Assembly (NCBI GenBank): GCA_002431915.1
Contig: DJEP01000085.1
Coordinates: forward strand, 1-28,878
Length of the DNA: 28,878 nucleotides
Source: Lachnospiraceae bacterium UBA5895
Lineage (GTDB): Bacteria > Bacillota > Clostridia > Lachnospirales > Lachnospiraceae
Reading direction: 5' to 3'
The position numbers were made by a program, and so were the translations under genes. This document shows, one piece after another, positions 9,890 through 16,381 of the stretch (position 1 is its first letter; the number at the start of each line of letters is the position of its first letter). Under the pieces are notes generated by a model that was given only the letters and a program-made list of their open reading frames with translations, did no database searches and was not told where the DNA came from.

Positions 9890-9904
9890 GAGAACGCTGT
9901 TCTC
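9890..9904. promoter_or_regulatory. Perfect palindromic operator before the transporter operon
   Basis: GAGAAC - GCT - GTTCTC is a perfect 6-bp inverted repeat with a 3-bp centre, 48 bp upstream of the first permease start. The adjoining bases give GTTCTCCAAAAT, sharing GTTCTYCA with sites at 10729, 10749 and 10851 around iclR. It is a likely binding site for the IclR-type regulator. No convincing -35/-10 pair was seen here. Confidence 0.6.
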
Positions 9905-9918
9905 CAAAATATCTTTTT

Positions 9919-9946
9919 GAAAAGGATTGATTTCTCAATCCCCTTT
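9919..9946 (-). terminator. Rho-independent terminator of the iclR-type gene
   Basis: On the minus strand GGATTGA (from 9941), a GAAA tetraloop, then TCAATCC followed by TTTTC. The 7-bp stem is perfect and lies 20 bp after the iclR stop codon, so iclR is probably transcribed separately from the transporter genes. Confidence 0.7.
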
Positions 9947-9961
9947 TTCACATTTTTTAAC

Positions 9962-10723
9962 TTAATAAAGAATGTTTTGTAATTCCCGTATTTTGTTCTG
10001 TAATTCCTTTGCCAGCGACTGGATCCGTTCGTCATAGAATCTCAGGGAAGGTCCTGTGATACTCACTCCTGCCACCACCTGGCCATTTCTGCCAAGTACC
10101 GGAACTGCTACACATTTCACACCGAATTCGTGTTCCATATTGTCTATTGCATAGCCGCGCTGCCGGGTCTCTCTGAGTTCCTTCATTAGTGCATCCCCAT
10201 CCGTGATGGTGTAGTCGGTATAGGCTTCCAGCTTTCTGGCTGCGTAGGCCCGTTGTTTCTCCTCCGGGAGATATGCCAGCATCGCCTTGCCAAGTCCGGT
10301 GCAATGCATCTGTGCATGTTCACCCATGATCGGGCGCATAAGGTCAATGGAGGTCTTCGGATAAGCGGAGGTCACATAGATGATCTCCTGTTCATGGGGG
10401 ATCGCAAGATAAACTCTCTCGCCTGCCATATCTGCAAGTTCCTGTAAATACGGGGCCGCCACACTACCAATGCTTAAGTTCTGTCCCAGAGAATAACACA
10501 GGGAATACACACTGAGTCCCAGCTTGTATCTGCCGCTTTCATCATCCTGATCCAGATACCCCATTGCCTTGAAAGTAGACAAAATATTATGTACGTTACT
10601 TTTATTCAGATCCAGTTGTTCGCTGATCTCTGTCACACCCCAACTGCTTTTTTTCGTAAAGCAGTTCAAAATTTCAAGAGCTTTCTGCAGGCTCTTTACT
10701 TTTACTTCTGCCTCATTTACCAT
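9962..10723 (-). CDS. IclR-family transcriptional regulator
   Basis: A 253-residue DNA-binding regulator. The winged helix-turn-helix is at about 10-65 (KSLQKALEILNCF, then VTEISEQLDLNKSNVHNILSTF), followed by the IclR effector domain (about 75-250) with QMHCTGLGKAMLAYLP and a C-terminal GVSITGPSLRF block. Length and domain order are normal for IclR/KdgR-type repressors or activators of sugar-acid and sugar catabolism. The start follows GGAGA eight bases upstream. Its own promoter is overlapped downstream by two direct repeats that also resemble the palindrome in front of the transporter genes, so autoregulation and local control of the sugar operon are likely. The effector is unknown. Confidence 0.93.
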   Translation of the reverse strand: MVNEAEVKVKSLQKALEILNCFTKKSSWGVTEISEQLDLNKSNVHNILSTFKAMGYLDQDDESGRYKLGLSVYSLCYSLGQNLSIGSVAAPYLQELADMAGERVYLAIPHEQEIIYVTSAYPKTSIDLMRPIMGEHAQMHCTGLGKAMLAYLPEEKQRAYAARKLEAYTDYTITDGDALMKELRETRQRGYAIDNMEHEFGVKCVAVPVLGRNGQVVAGVSITGPSLRFYDERIQSLAKELQNKIRELQNILY

Positions 10724-10728
10724 CTTAT

Positions 10729-10764
10729 GTTCTCCATTTGGTAATCGCGTTCTTCATTTCGTAA
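10729..10764. promoter_or_regulatory. Two direct repeats, candidate autoregulatory operators of the iclR-type gene
   Basis: GTTCTCCATTTGGTAA (10729-10744) and GTTCTTCATTTCGTAA (10749-10764) differ at two positions and start exactly 20 bp apart, about two DNA turns. They cover roughly +1 to +35 of the predicted iclR transcript; the nearer copy overlaps the ribosome binding site. Confidence 0.6.
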
Positions 10765-10768
10765 CATC

Positions 10769-10798
10769 ATTATATATTTTTTGCCGGCTAAAAATCAA
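10769..10798 (-). promoter_or_regulatory. Promoter of the iclR-type gene
   Basis: On the minus strand the -35 is TTGATT (10798-10793), the spacer is 18 bp and the -10 is TATAAT (10774-10769). The start point should fall near 10762, inside the operator repeats. Confidence 0.65.
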
Positions 10799-10850
10799 TA
10801 GCACATTTTGATAAATTAGCCTCGTAACTTTTGTCTATAATTAACTTCGT

Positions 10851-10867
10851 GTTCTGCGATGGAGAAC
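10851..10867. promoter_or_regulatory. Further GTTCTCCA site between the iclR-type gene and the CmpB-family gene
   Basis: GTTCT - GCGATGG - AGAAC has 5-bp inverted arms; on the minus strand it reads GTTCTCCATCGC, like the other sites. It lies in the 259-bp divergent spacer, upstream of the plus-strand gene. A weak extended -10 for that gene, TGATATGAT, is at 10929-10937. Confidence 0.45.
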
Positions 10868-10982
10868 CATTCATCGAAAAGAATCCATTTCCGGTAACGA
10901 TATAATGATGGTGCATTTTCTTTCGTTGTGATATGATGGAACAAGACAGTATTCGACAATCTTCGACGAGAGAGGTGCCCTT

Positions 10983-12350
10983 ATGACAATATCCTGGTTA
11001 TCCCTTTTCTGGCTGTTTTTCTTTTATTCCTTTATCGGATGGTGTATTGAGGTTTGTGCTGCCGCCATACAGCATCGTAAATTTGTCAACCGTGGTTTTG
11101 TGACCGGACCATTATGTCCGATTTATGGCTTTGGTGCTGTATTATTTGAGATTTTCCTGCCGGAACTGACAGAAGATCCCTTCTTCCTGTTTCTGGGAGG
11201 CTTTGTACTGGCATCCCTGCTGGAATATTTCACGGGAATGTTTTTTGAAAAAGTCTATAAGAAAAAGCTGTGGGATTATTCCCGCTTCCGTTATAACGTG
11301 GGCGGTTATATCTGCCTGCCGTTCTCCCTGCTGTGGGGTGCCTTAAGCGTTGTGACCGTAATGTTCGCGGATCCCTTTTTAAATAAATTGTTCGAAAAGA
11401 TCCCACATCTGATTTCTGTTATATTGCTCTTAGTATTGGGAGGGCTGCTCCTTCTGGATGCCATCAGTTCCGCAGTATCTACCCTGAGTCTGCAGATCCA
11501 GGCGAAACATCAGGTGGAATCCGCATTGGAAAAACAAACCGCCCGACTGGATCAGATCACGGAAGGTCTGGGCGAGACTTCCCGTTTCCTGGAAAACGCA
11601 CTGACCAGACATATTCAGAAACGTCTGCAAAAGTCCTACCCTTCCATCAGCTTAGAGACTCTGGTAAAAGCCAGGGCGGAACGTAAGAAATCCACCGTCT
11701 TTGCAGAAGGCTGCAGCTTTTATAAACTTTTCTGTCTGTTTTTCATAGGTGCCTTCTTAGGTGATATCACAGAGACAATCTTCTGCCGCATCACCGCCGG
11801 TGTCTGGATGAGCCGCAGCAGTGTGATCTACGGACCTTTCAGTATTGTATGGGGACTGGGCTGTGCCTTTCTGACACTGCTGCTCTACCGCTACCGCAAT
11901 AAAAGCGACAGTTCTATTTTCCTGGCAGGAACTCTGCTGGGCGGTGCCTACGAATATGGCTGCAGCGTTTTCACGGAAATGGTCTTCGGCACGATCTTCT
12001 GGGATTACAGCGGATTTGCCTTTAACTTAGGTGGTCGTATCAACCTGCTGTACTGCTTCTTCTGGGGCATTGCCGCTGTGGTATGGATGCGGCTGATCTA
12101 TCCGAAGCTGTCCGACTGGATCGAGAAGATTCCGAAAAAGCCCGGCACGATCGTCTGCAATATTCTGATCGTATTTATGATCCTGAATATGCTGATCTCC
12201 GCGCTTGCACTTGCCAGATACACTGAGCGCAACGATGCTTCCTACTCCGTGGAGACCACAGAGCTTACCGGATTACAACAATTTTTAGATACGCATTATC
12301 CCGATGCCCGAATGGAACGCATCTATCCGAATGCCAAAATGGTGAATTAA
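10983..12350 (+). CDS. CmpB-family putative ABC transporter permease, internally duplicated
   Basis: A 455-residue polytopic membrane protein of the PF06541 (ABC_trans_CmpB) type, common in Firmicutes and of unproven function. Two copies of the domain are visible: FYSFIGWCIEV, GFVTGPLCPIYGFGAVL and LWDYSRFRYNVGGYICLPFSLLWG in residues 14-120, and the matching IGAFLGDITE, SSVIYGPFSIVWGLGCA and FWDYSGFAFNLGGRINLLYCFFWG in about 250-360. A charged segment rich in Glu, Arg and Lys links them. A short extracytoplasmic tail follows the last helix. The start has GAGAGGTG five bases upstream. It is followed 34 bp later by a PilZ gene on the same strand, so the two probably form an operon. The name permease comes from the family label only; no ATPase is nearby. 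Confidence 0.85.
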   Translation: MTISWLSLFWLFFFYSFIGWCIEVCAAAIQHRKFVNRGFVTGPLCPIYGFGAVLFEIFLPELTEDPFFLFLGGFVLASLLEYFTGMFFEKVYKKKLWDYSRFRYNVGGYICLPFSLLWGALSVVTVMFADPFLNKLFEKIPHLISVILLLVLGGLLLLDAISSAVSTLSLQIQAKHQVESALEKQTARLDQITEGLGETSRFLENALTRHIQKRLQKSYPSISLETLVKARAERKKSTVFAEGCSFYKLFCLFFIGAFLGDITETIFCRITAGVWMSRSSVIYGPFSIVWGLGCAFLTLLLYRYRNKSDSSIFLAGTLLGGAYEYGCSVFTEMVFGTIFWDYSGFAFNLGGRINLLYCFFWGIAAVVWMRLIYPKLSDWIEKIPKKPGTIVCNILIVFMILNMLISALALARYTERNDASYSVETTELTGLQQFLDTHYPDARMERIYPNAKMVN

Positions 12351-12384
12351 TTTAGACTAATGAATGATGGGAGACTGACCTGCC

Positions 12385-13044
12385 ATGCAGATCGATGACT
12401 TAACCGCAGGGTTATCCATTAGCTTTATCATCCATCTGAATACCGAAGAACTTCAATTTGAATCCCGCATTCTCGAAGTCTACTCCCGCAGACATACCCT
12501 GTTGGCTGAGGGTGTGTTCACTGATGATAAAATCATCTCTTTCCGCGGAAAAGGGCTGATCGTTGACCTGTTGGTCACTCTGCCCGATGACAAACCGCAG
12601 TTATTCAAAAATGTCACTACCAATGTGGTGAGGCGCGCCGACGGTACCCTCTGCTATACCGTCTTCAGCATCGCCGGAAGCAAAACCTACAACCGCAGAC
12701 AAAGCTATCGCTGTTATGTCGGCATCGAGACCGCTGTTCAATGCGGTCTGAACCGTTCCGCTCACGATGCCATCATCAAGGATATCAGTTATAACGGATT
12801 TGCCGTAGTCAGCAAGGAAGATCTGGAACTGGGTGCCAACCAGACTGTACACGCTGTCCTGAATGATTACCTGGAGGAAACTGCGGAGAACTTTAATTTC
12901 CACCTGTATGGGCTGGTCGCCCGTGTGCAGGAATTAGAGAATGGATTGTTCCTCTATGGCTGCCGGCTCAATAATCCGGTTCCCGGACTGGAACAATATA
13001 TCGTGAAAAAAGAGAGAGCTGTCCTGCGAAAAAGACAGATATAA
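12385..13044 (+). CDS. PilZ-domain protein, predicted c-di-GMP receptor
   Basis: A 219-residue soluble protein with a YcgR/YpfA-like layout: an N-terminal beta-rich domain (about 1-95) and a C-terminal PilZ domain (about 103-215). Both nucleotide-binding signatures are intact: RxxxR at R105-R109 (RQSYR) and DxSxxG at D133-G138 (DISYNG). It should therefore bind cyclic di-GMP and relay it to a partner. In flagellated Clostridia such proteins brake motility; elsewhere they control exopolysaccharide or adhesion. No flagellar or cyclase gene is in the window. It follows the CmpB-type membrane gene by 34 bp, so a link between the two is possible. The ribosome binding site GGGAG is 11 bases from the ATG, rather far. 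Confidence 0.88.
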   Translation: MQIDDLTAGLSISFIIHLNTEELQFESRILEVYSRRHTLLAEGVFTDDKIISFRGKGLIVDLLVTLPDDKPQLFKNVTTNVVRRADGTLCYTVFSIAGSKTYNRRQSYRCYVGIETAVQCGLNRSAHDAIIKDISYNGFAVVSKEDLELGANQTVHAVLNDYLEETAENFNFHLYGLVARVQELENGLFLYGCRLNNPVPGLEQYIVKKERAVLRKRQI

Positions 13045-13048
13045 CGCA

Positions 13049-13080
13049 AAAAGCCGCTGCCCTTACGGGCAACGGCTTTT
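13049..13080. terminator. Bidirectional terminator between the PilZ and hsp20 genes
   Basis: Arms AAAAGCCG (13049-13056) and CGGCTTTT (13073-13080) enclose TGCCC-TTAC-GGGCA with one C-A mismatch. A-runs and T-runs flank both sides, so it can end transcripts from both convergent genes. Confidence 0.9.
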
Positions 13081-13091
13081 GTATTCAAAGA

Positions 13092-13556
13092 TTATCCCTC
13101 TATGGCGATGTATTTATTGGTCTCCACTGCGGGTTTTGCTTCCTTCTTAGGAACATTCAGGGTCAGGATACCATGTTTGAACTCCCCCTTGATATCCTCC
13201 TGGGTCAGGTTGTCACCAACATAGAAGCTACGCTGGCAAGCTCCGGCATAACGCTCCTTGCGGATGTATTTGCCGCTCTTCTTCTGCTCATCTTCATCCA
13301 GACCTTTAGCAGCCTCGATGGTAAGGTAACCATCCTCCAGAGATACCTTAATCTCATCTTTCTTGAAGCCGGGCAGATCAACGATTAGCTCATAGCCATC
13401 ATCGGTCTCCTTGATATCGGTCTTCATTACGTTGTGTGCATGTCTGCCATACAGTTTCTTCTCTATCTGATTCTCTGCTCCTCTGTTGTCAAAGAAAGGT
13501 ACATCATCAAAAAAGTCATCAAATAAGTTCTCTCCAAAAATGCTAGGTAATAACAT
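13092..13556 (-). CDS. Small heat-shock protein (Hsp20/alpha-crystallin)
   Basis: A 154-residue ATP-independent holdase that binds unfolding proteins and forms oligomers. The alpha-crystallin domain runs from about 44 to 138, with YELIVDLPGFKKDEIKV at 55-71, LEDGYLTIEA at 73-82 and GILTLNVPK at 129-137. The C-terminal IxI anchoring motif is present as I150-A-I152. Length is normal. The start has AAGGAG nine bases upstream. A very good sigma-A promoter lies about 165 bp upstream, giving an unusually long leader. No CIRCE inverted repeat for HrcA was found, so heat control by another repressor or by the leader RNA is possible. It ends against the PilZ gene at a shared terminator. Confidence 0.93.
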   Translation of the reverse strand: MLLPSIFGENLFDDFFDDVPFFDNRGAENQIEKKLYGRHAHNVMKTDIKETDDGYELIVDLPGFKKDEIKVSLEDGYLTIEAAKGLDEDEQKKSGKYIRKERYAGACQRSFYVGDNLTQEDIKGEFKHGILTLNVPKKEAKPAVETNKYIAIEG

Positions 13557-13721
13557 AAGTCATCTCTCCTTTTCTATTAAACATATGTCGGTGTCTTTTG
13601 ACATCTCTTACCTTTTCCATCCTCCGGTGACCACCATCGGACTTCCGAACCGGTTTTGGATTTCTGATCTCGATCTTCTTTCGATCTCTTGATCTTTCTT
13701 CCTCTCCCTTGTTCTATTTGT

Positions 13722-13750
13722 ACTATAACACCCATATACAGATATGTCAA
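13722..13750 (-). promoter_or_regulatory. Strong sigma-A promoter of the hsp20 gene
   Basis: Consensus -35 TTGACA (13750-13745), 17-bp spacer, -10 TATAGT (13727-13722) on the minus strand. The predicted transcript starts near 13715, leaving a leader of about 160 nt that contains four GATC sites in 29 bp (13666-13694) and a small stem TCCG/CGGA. Confidence 0.8.
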
Positions 13751-13796
13751 TTAAGGAAAAATTATATAATTATAAATTAAAAATAAACAGTTGATC

Positions 13797-14381
13797 TTAC
13801 TTATCCTTTGCAGTGAAATATACGAAGAAGACATCTCCCTCGGTATCGTTGGAGAACTGTTCCAGATAAGAGATGGAGTAATCCTTGGAATCTTCCGGTA
13901 CTTCAAATACCAGCAGACCGGTTCTCTCCTCGTTGACACCCAGATCATACTCTTCCGGCAGCTGCTCATCGCTTACTGCATCGGTATAATAAGTAATCGG
14001 TGCATCGTATGCGTCATCGTTATCATCATCGCCCCACTGGATCTGGAAATCGGTGTCATACATGGTAACAGTAGAACGGTCTGTGTTCTTTACAGTTATT
14101 TCCGCTACCAGAAGCTTATTTCCCTCTGCAGGTGTATATCCTTCAAATTCCTTGCAGGTATACGCACTGTTTACTGTGTAGTCAAAGAAATAAGTTCTCA
14201 TTACATCTCCGATACGACCCTCTGCATATCCGTCATCGTCTGCGGTTACCACACCACTGTTACTGCTTCCGCTGTTGGAAACAACTCCTGCCAGGTTCTG
14301 AACTGCACTGTCCACAGGACCACATCCTGCCAGGCTGAAAGCCAGCACGGTTGCTACAATAATTCCAGCAAATTTCTTCAT
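13797..14381 (-). CDS. DUF4352-type lipoprotein
   Basis: A 194-residue secreted lipoprotein: signal peptide, lipobox LAGC with Cys20, a Ser/Gly/Asn-rich linker to about residue 50, then a beta-sandwich domain like DUF4352 (PF11611). Typical features are the LLVAEITVKNTDRSTVTM strand region and a late GLLVFEVPED block. These immunoglobulin-like domains occur in many Firmicutes surface lipoproteins of unknown job. The acidic run WGDDDNDDAYD is notable. The start is preceded by GGGAG eight bases upstream. It has its own promoter. No clear terminator follows before the hsp20 promoter. Confidence 0.85.
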   Translation of the reverse strand: MKKFAGIIVATVLAFSLAGCGPVDSAVQNLAGVVSNSGSSNSGVVTADDDGYAEGRIGDVMRTYFFDYTVNSAYTCKEFEGYTPAEGNKLLVAEITVKNTDRSTVTMYDTDFQIQWGDDDNDDAYDAPITYYTDAVSDEQLPEEYDLGVNEERTGLLVFEVPEDSKDYSISYLEQFSNDTEGDVFFVYFTAKDK

Positions 14382-14411
14382 TTTCTTTTCTCCCTCTCAT
14401 AAACCTTTATT

Positions 14412-14432
14412 CGCATGCAGCCATTGCATGCG
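14412..14432. repeat. Perfect palindrome at the transcription start of the lipoprotein gene
   Basis: CGCATGCA (14412-14419) and TGCATGCG (14425-14432) are perfect 8-bp arms around 5 bp. They cover about +1 to +20 of the predicted transcript, so the site may be an operator or a 5' stabilising hairpin. Confidence 0.65.
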
Positions 14433-14437
14433 AGGTC

Positions 14438-14466
14438 AGTATAGCACACAAATCGACAGGATACAA
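14438..14466 (-). promoter_or_regulatory. Promoter of the DUF4352 lipoprotein gene
   Basis: Minus strand: -35 TTGTAT (14466-14461), 17-bp spacer, extended -10 TGC-TATACT (the hexamer is at 14443-14438). It is followed at once by the 8-bp palindrome. Confidence 0.7.
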
Positions 14467-14499
14467 CGCGTTATTGCGCTAATTCGTAAATGTAAGCAC

Positions 14500-14964
14500 T
14501 TACTCACGGGTCAGCCGCAGGATTACTTCCCTGTGCTCCGGATATTTTTCCAGCAATTCCTTGCGGTCAAACAATTCAAATTCTTCATATTTGAAACAGG
14601 GTGACACCATACAACCCACCAGACTGAATCCCTCTTCTTCCATGGCGGAACCGAAGATCATTCCCTTCGGCACCAGCACCTGGGGCACTTCACCCTTCTC
14701 CAGGTCCAGTCCCAGCTTCGCAGCAGTAAGCTTTCCTTCCTCGTCAATCATATAGATCGTCAGGGCATTGCCGTCATGGTAATACCACACTTCGTCCGAT
14801 TTCAGACGGTGAAAGTGGGACACTTCCCCTTTTGCCAGCATAAAATAAATACTGCTCCACAGATCCCGGTTCTCCTTTTTCAGCAGACATTCCTTAAAAT
14901 ATCCACCTTCCACATGGGGTTCCATTTCCAGATGTTCAATATAATATTCCGCTGAGTGTTTCAT
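14500..14964 (-). CDS. DUF985 (Cupin_5) family protein
   Basis: A 154-residue single-domain cupin. Recognisable marks are EPHVEGGYFKE at 15-25, SSIYFMLAKGEVSHFHRLKSDEVWYYHDG at about 37-65, LVPKGMIFGSA at 97-107 and LVGCMVSPCFKYEEFEL at 114-130. The family (COG3542, yeast YML079w) binds a small ligand in a beta-barrel, but its activity is not settled. His in the FHRL and YYHDG region could hold a metal. The start has AGAGG about ten bases upstream. It is divergent from luxS; the 109-bp spacer must hold both promoters, which seem to overlap around the TATACT at 15012. Confidence 0.87.
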   Translation of the reverse strand: MKHSAEYYIEHLEMEPHVEGGYFKECLLKKENRDLWSSIYFMLAKGEVSHFHRLKSDEVWYYHDGNALTIYMIDEEGKLTAAKLGLDLEKGEVPQVLVPKGMIFGSAMEEEGFSLVGCMVSPCFKYEEFELFDRKELLEKYPEHREVILRLTRE

Positions 14965-15073
14965 AAAATGCTTTCCTCTCTCCGACTATTTCTTTTTCCA
15001 TGAAATTAGTGTATACTATGCAGAGAAAAAGCGCAATTGCAAAAGTACTGCAAGGCGCGGAATGGAGAATATT

Positions 15074-15553
15074 ATGGAAAAAATAGCAAGCTTCACCATT
15101 GACCATATCAAGCTGCAGCCCGGTGTCTATGTATCCCGCAAGGATCACATCGGCGCAGAAGTCATCACCACCTTCGATCTGCGTATGACCAGTCCCAACG
15201 AGGAGCCTGTGATGAACACCGCGGAAGTCCACACCATCGAGCATCTGGGAGCCACCTTCCTGCGCAATCATCCGGATTACAAGGACAAAACCGTATACTT
15301 CGGACCTATGGGATGTCGTACCGGTTTCTATCTGCTGTTGGCCGGCGACCTTACTTCTAAGGATATCGTTCCTCTGATGGTGGAAATGTTTGAATTCATC
15401 CGCAATTACAAGGGGGATGTACCCGGAGCTTCTCCCAAAGACTGCGGCAACTACCTGGATATGAACCTGGGTATGGCAAATTACCTGGCAAAACGCTATC
15501 TGGATAACGTACTGTACGGCATTGACGACAGCCGCCTGGTATATCCGGAATAG
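15074..15553 (+). CDS. luxS: S-ribosylhomocysteine lyase
   Basis: Cleaves S-ribosylhomocysteine to homocysteine and DPD, the precursor of the autoinducer AI-2. The 159-residue protein has the full metal site: H53 and H57 in HTIEH, and C124 in KDCGNY. The catalytic Cys81 is in GPMGCRTGF, and E56 is also present. The start at 15074 follows GGAG at normal spacing and gives the usual N-terminus; an ATG four codons earlier is in frame but has no site. The enzyme producing its substrate, mtnN, follows by 52 bp, so the two steps of S-adenosylhomocysteine recycling sit together. A -10 TATACT is at 15012-15017, with a weak -35. Confidence 0.97.
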   Translation: MEKIASFTIDHIKLQPGVYVSRKDHIGAEVITTFDLRMTSPNEEPVMNTAEVHTIEHLGATFLRNHPDYKDKTVYFGPMGCRTGFYLLLAGDLTSKDIVPLMVEMFEFIRNYKGDVPGASPKDCGNYLDMNLGMANYLAKRYLDNVLYGIDDSRLVYPE

Positions 15554-15605
15554 AATGATGCCAGGGTAGGATTATATTATTGTAGGAAAGAACAGGAAAA
15601 CACTT

Positions 15606-16304
15606 ATGAAAAAAATCGGAATCATCGGTGCCATGGAGCTGGAGGTCGAAACTCTGAAAGCTCACATGACTACCACCAATATTACTACAAAAGCTCACAT
15701 GGAATTCCACGAGGGTACATTAAACGGCACGCCCGTTGTCATCGTCCGCAGCGGTGTCGGCAAGGTCAACGCCGCCCTCTGTGTACAGATCCTGGCTGAC
15801 CTTTTCGGGGTTACCGCTATCATCAATACCGGTGTAGCCGGCTCTCTGAACGCTTCTCTGGACATCGGAGACATCCTGATCTCCAAAGATGCCCTGCATC
15901 ATGATGTAGATGCCACCATTTTCGGTTATAAGCCCGGTGAAGTTCCCCAGCTGGGATGCAGAGAATTTATAGCAGACGAACATCTCATCGAGGTTGCGGT
16001 ATCCACCTGTAAAGAGGTCAACCCCGACATTCACGTTCATACCGGACGCGTGGTCAGCGGTGACCAGTTTATTTCCAGCAAAGAAGTCAAGGATCGTCTG
16101 ATCAGAGAGTTTCATGGCGATTGTGCTGAGATGGAGGGTGCCTCCATTGCTCACGGTGCTTACCTGAACGGCATTCCTTTCGTCATCATCCGCGCTATCT
16201 CCGACAAGGCAGATGACAGTGCCGAAATGGATTATCCTGCCTTTGAAAAGGCTGCGGCTTTGCACTCCGCCAAGCTGGTAGAGGCTATGATGCCCCGCAT
16301 CTGA
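15606..16304 (+). CDS. mtnN: 5'-methylthioadenosine/S-adenosylhomocysteine nucleosidase
   Basis: Removes adenine from S-adenosylhomocysteine and methylthioadenosine, supplying S-ribosylhomocysteine to LuxS. The 232 residues carry the family motifs: GIIGAMELEVE with E13, NTGVAGSL at 74-81, AEMEGASIAH with E177, and the catalytic D200 in RAISDKAD. Length and fold are normal for Pfs. The ATG is preceded by AGGA about nine bases upstream. It sits between luxS and a peptidase gene on the same strand and is probably co-transcribed with luxS, as no terminator is seen between them. Confidence 0.96.
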   Translation: MKKIGIIGAMELEVETLKAHMTTTNITTKAHMEFHEGTLNGTPVVIVRSGVGKVNAALCVQILADLFGVTAIINTGVAGSLNASLDIGDILISKDALHHDVDATIFGYKPGEVPQLGCREFIADEHLIEVAVSTCKEVNPDIHVHTGRVVSGDQFISSKEVKDRLIREFHGDCAEMEGASIAHGAYLNGIPFVIIRAISDKADDSAEMDYPAFEKAAALHSAKLVEAMMPRI

Positions 16305-16381
16305 TCCGGGTATTGTCACTCTGACCGAAAGAATGCCTGCACTTCAGACCAGGCAGGTAAAGGAAAGGTAGAATTATCAGT

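Noticed and set aside
13543..13620. Small upstream ORF of 25 codons overlapping the hsp20 start
   Set aside because: Its GGAGG abuts the ATG with no proper spacing, and nothing suggests translation; it is only a chance open frame in the leader.
13557..13750. CIRCE (HrcA) operator upstream of hsp20
   Set aside because: No TTAGCACTC / GAGTGCTAA pair, nor a close variant, is present.
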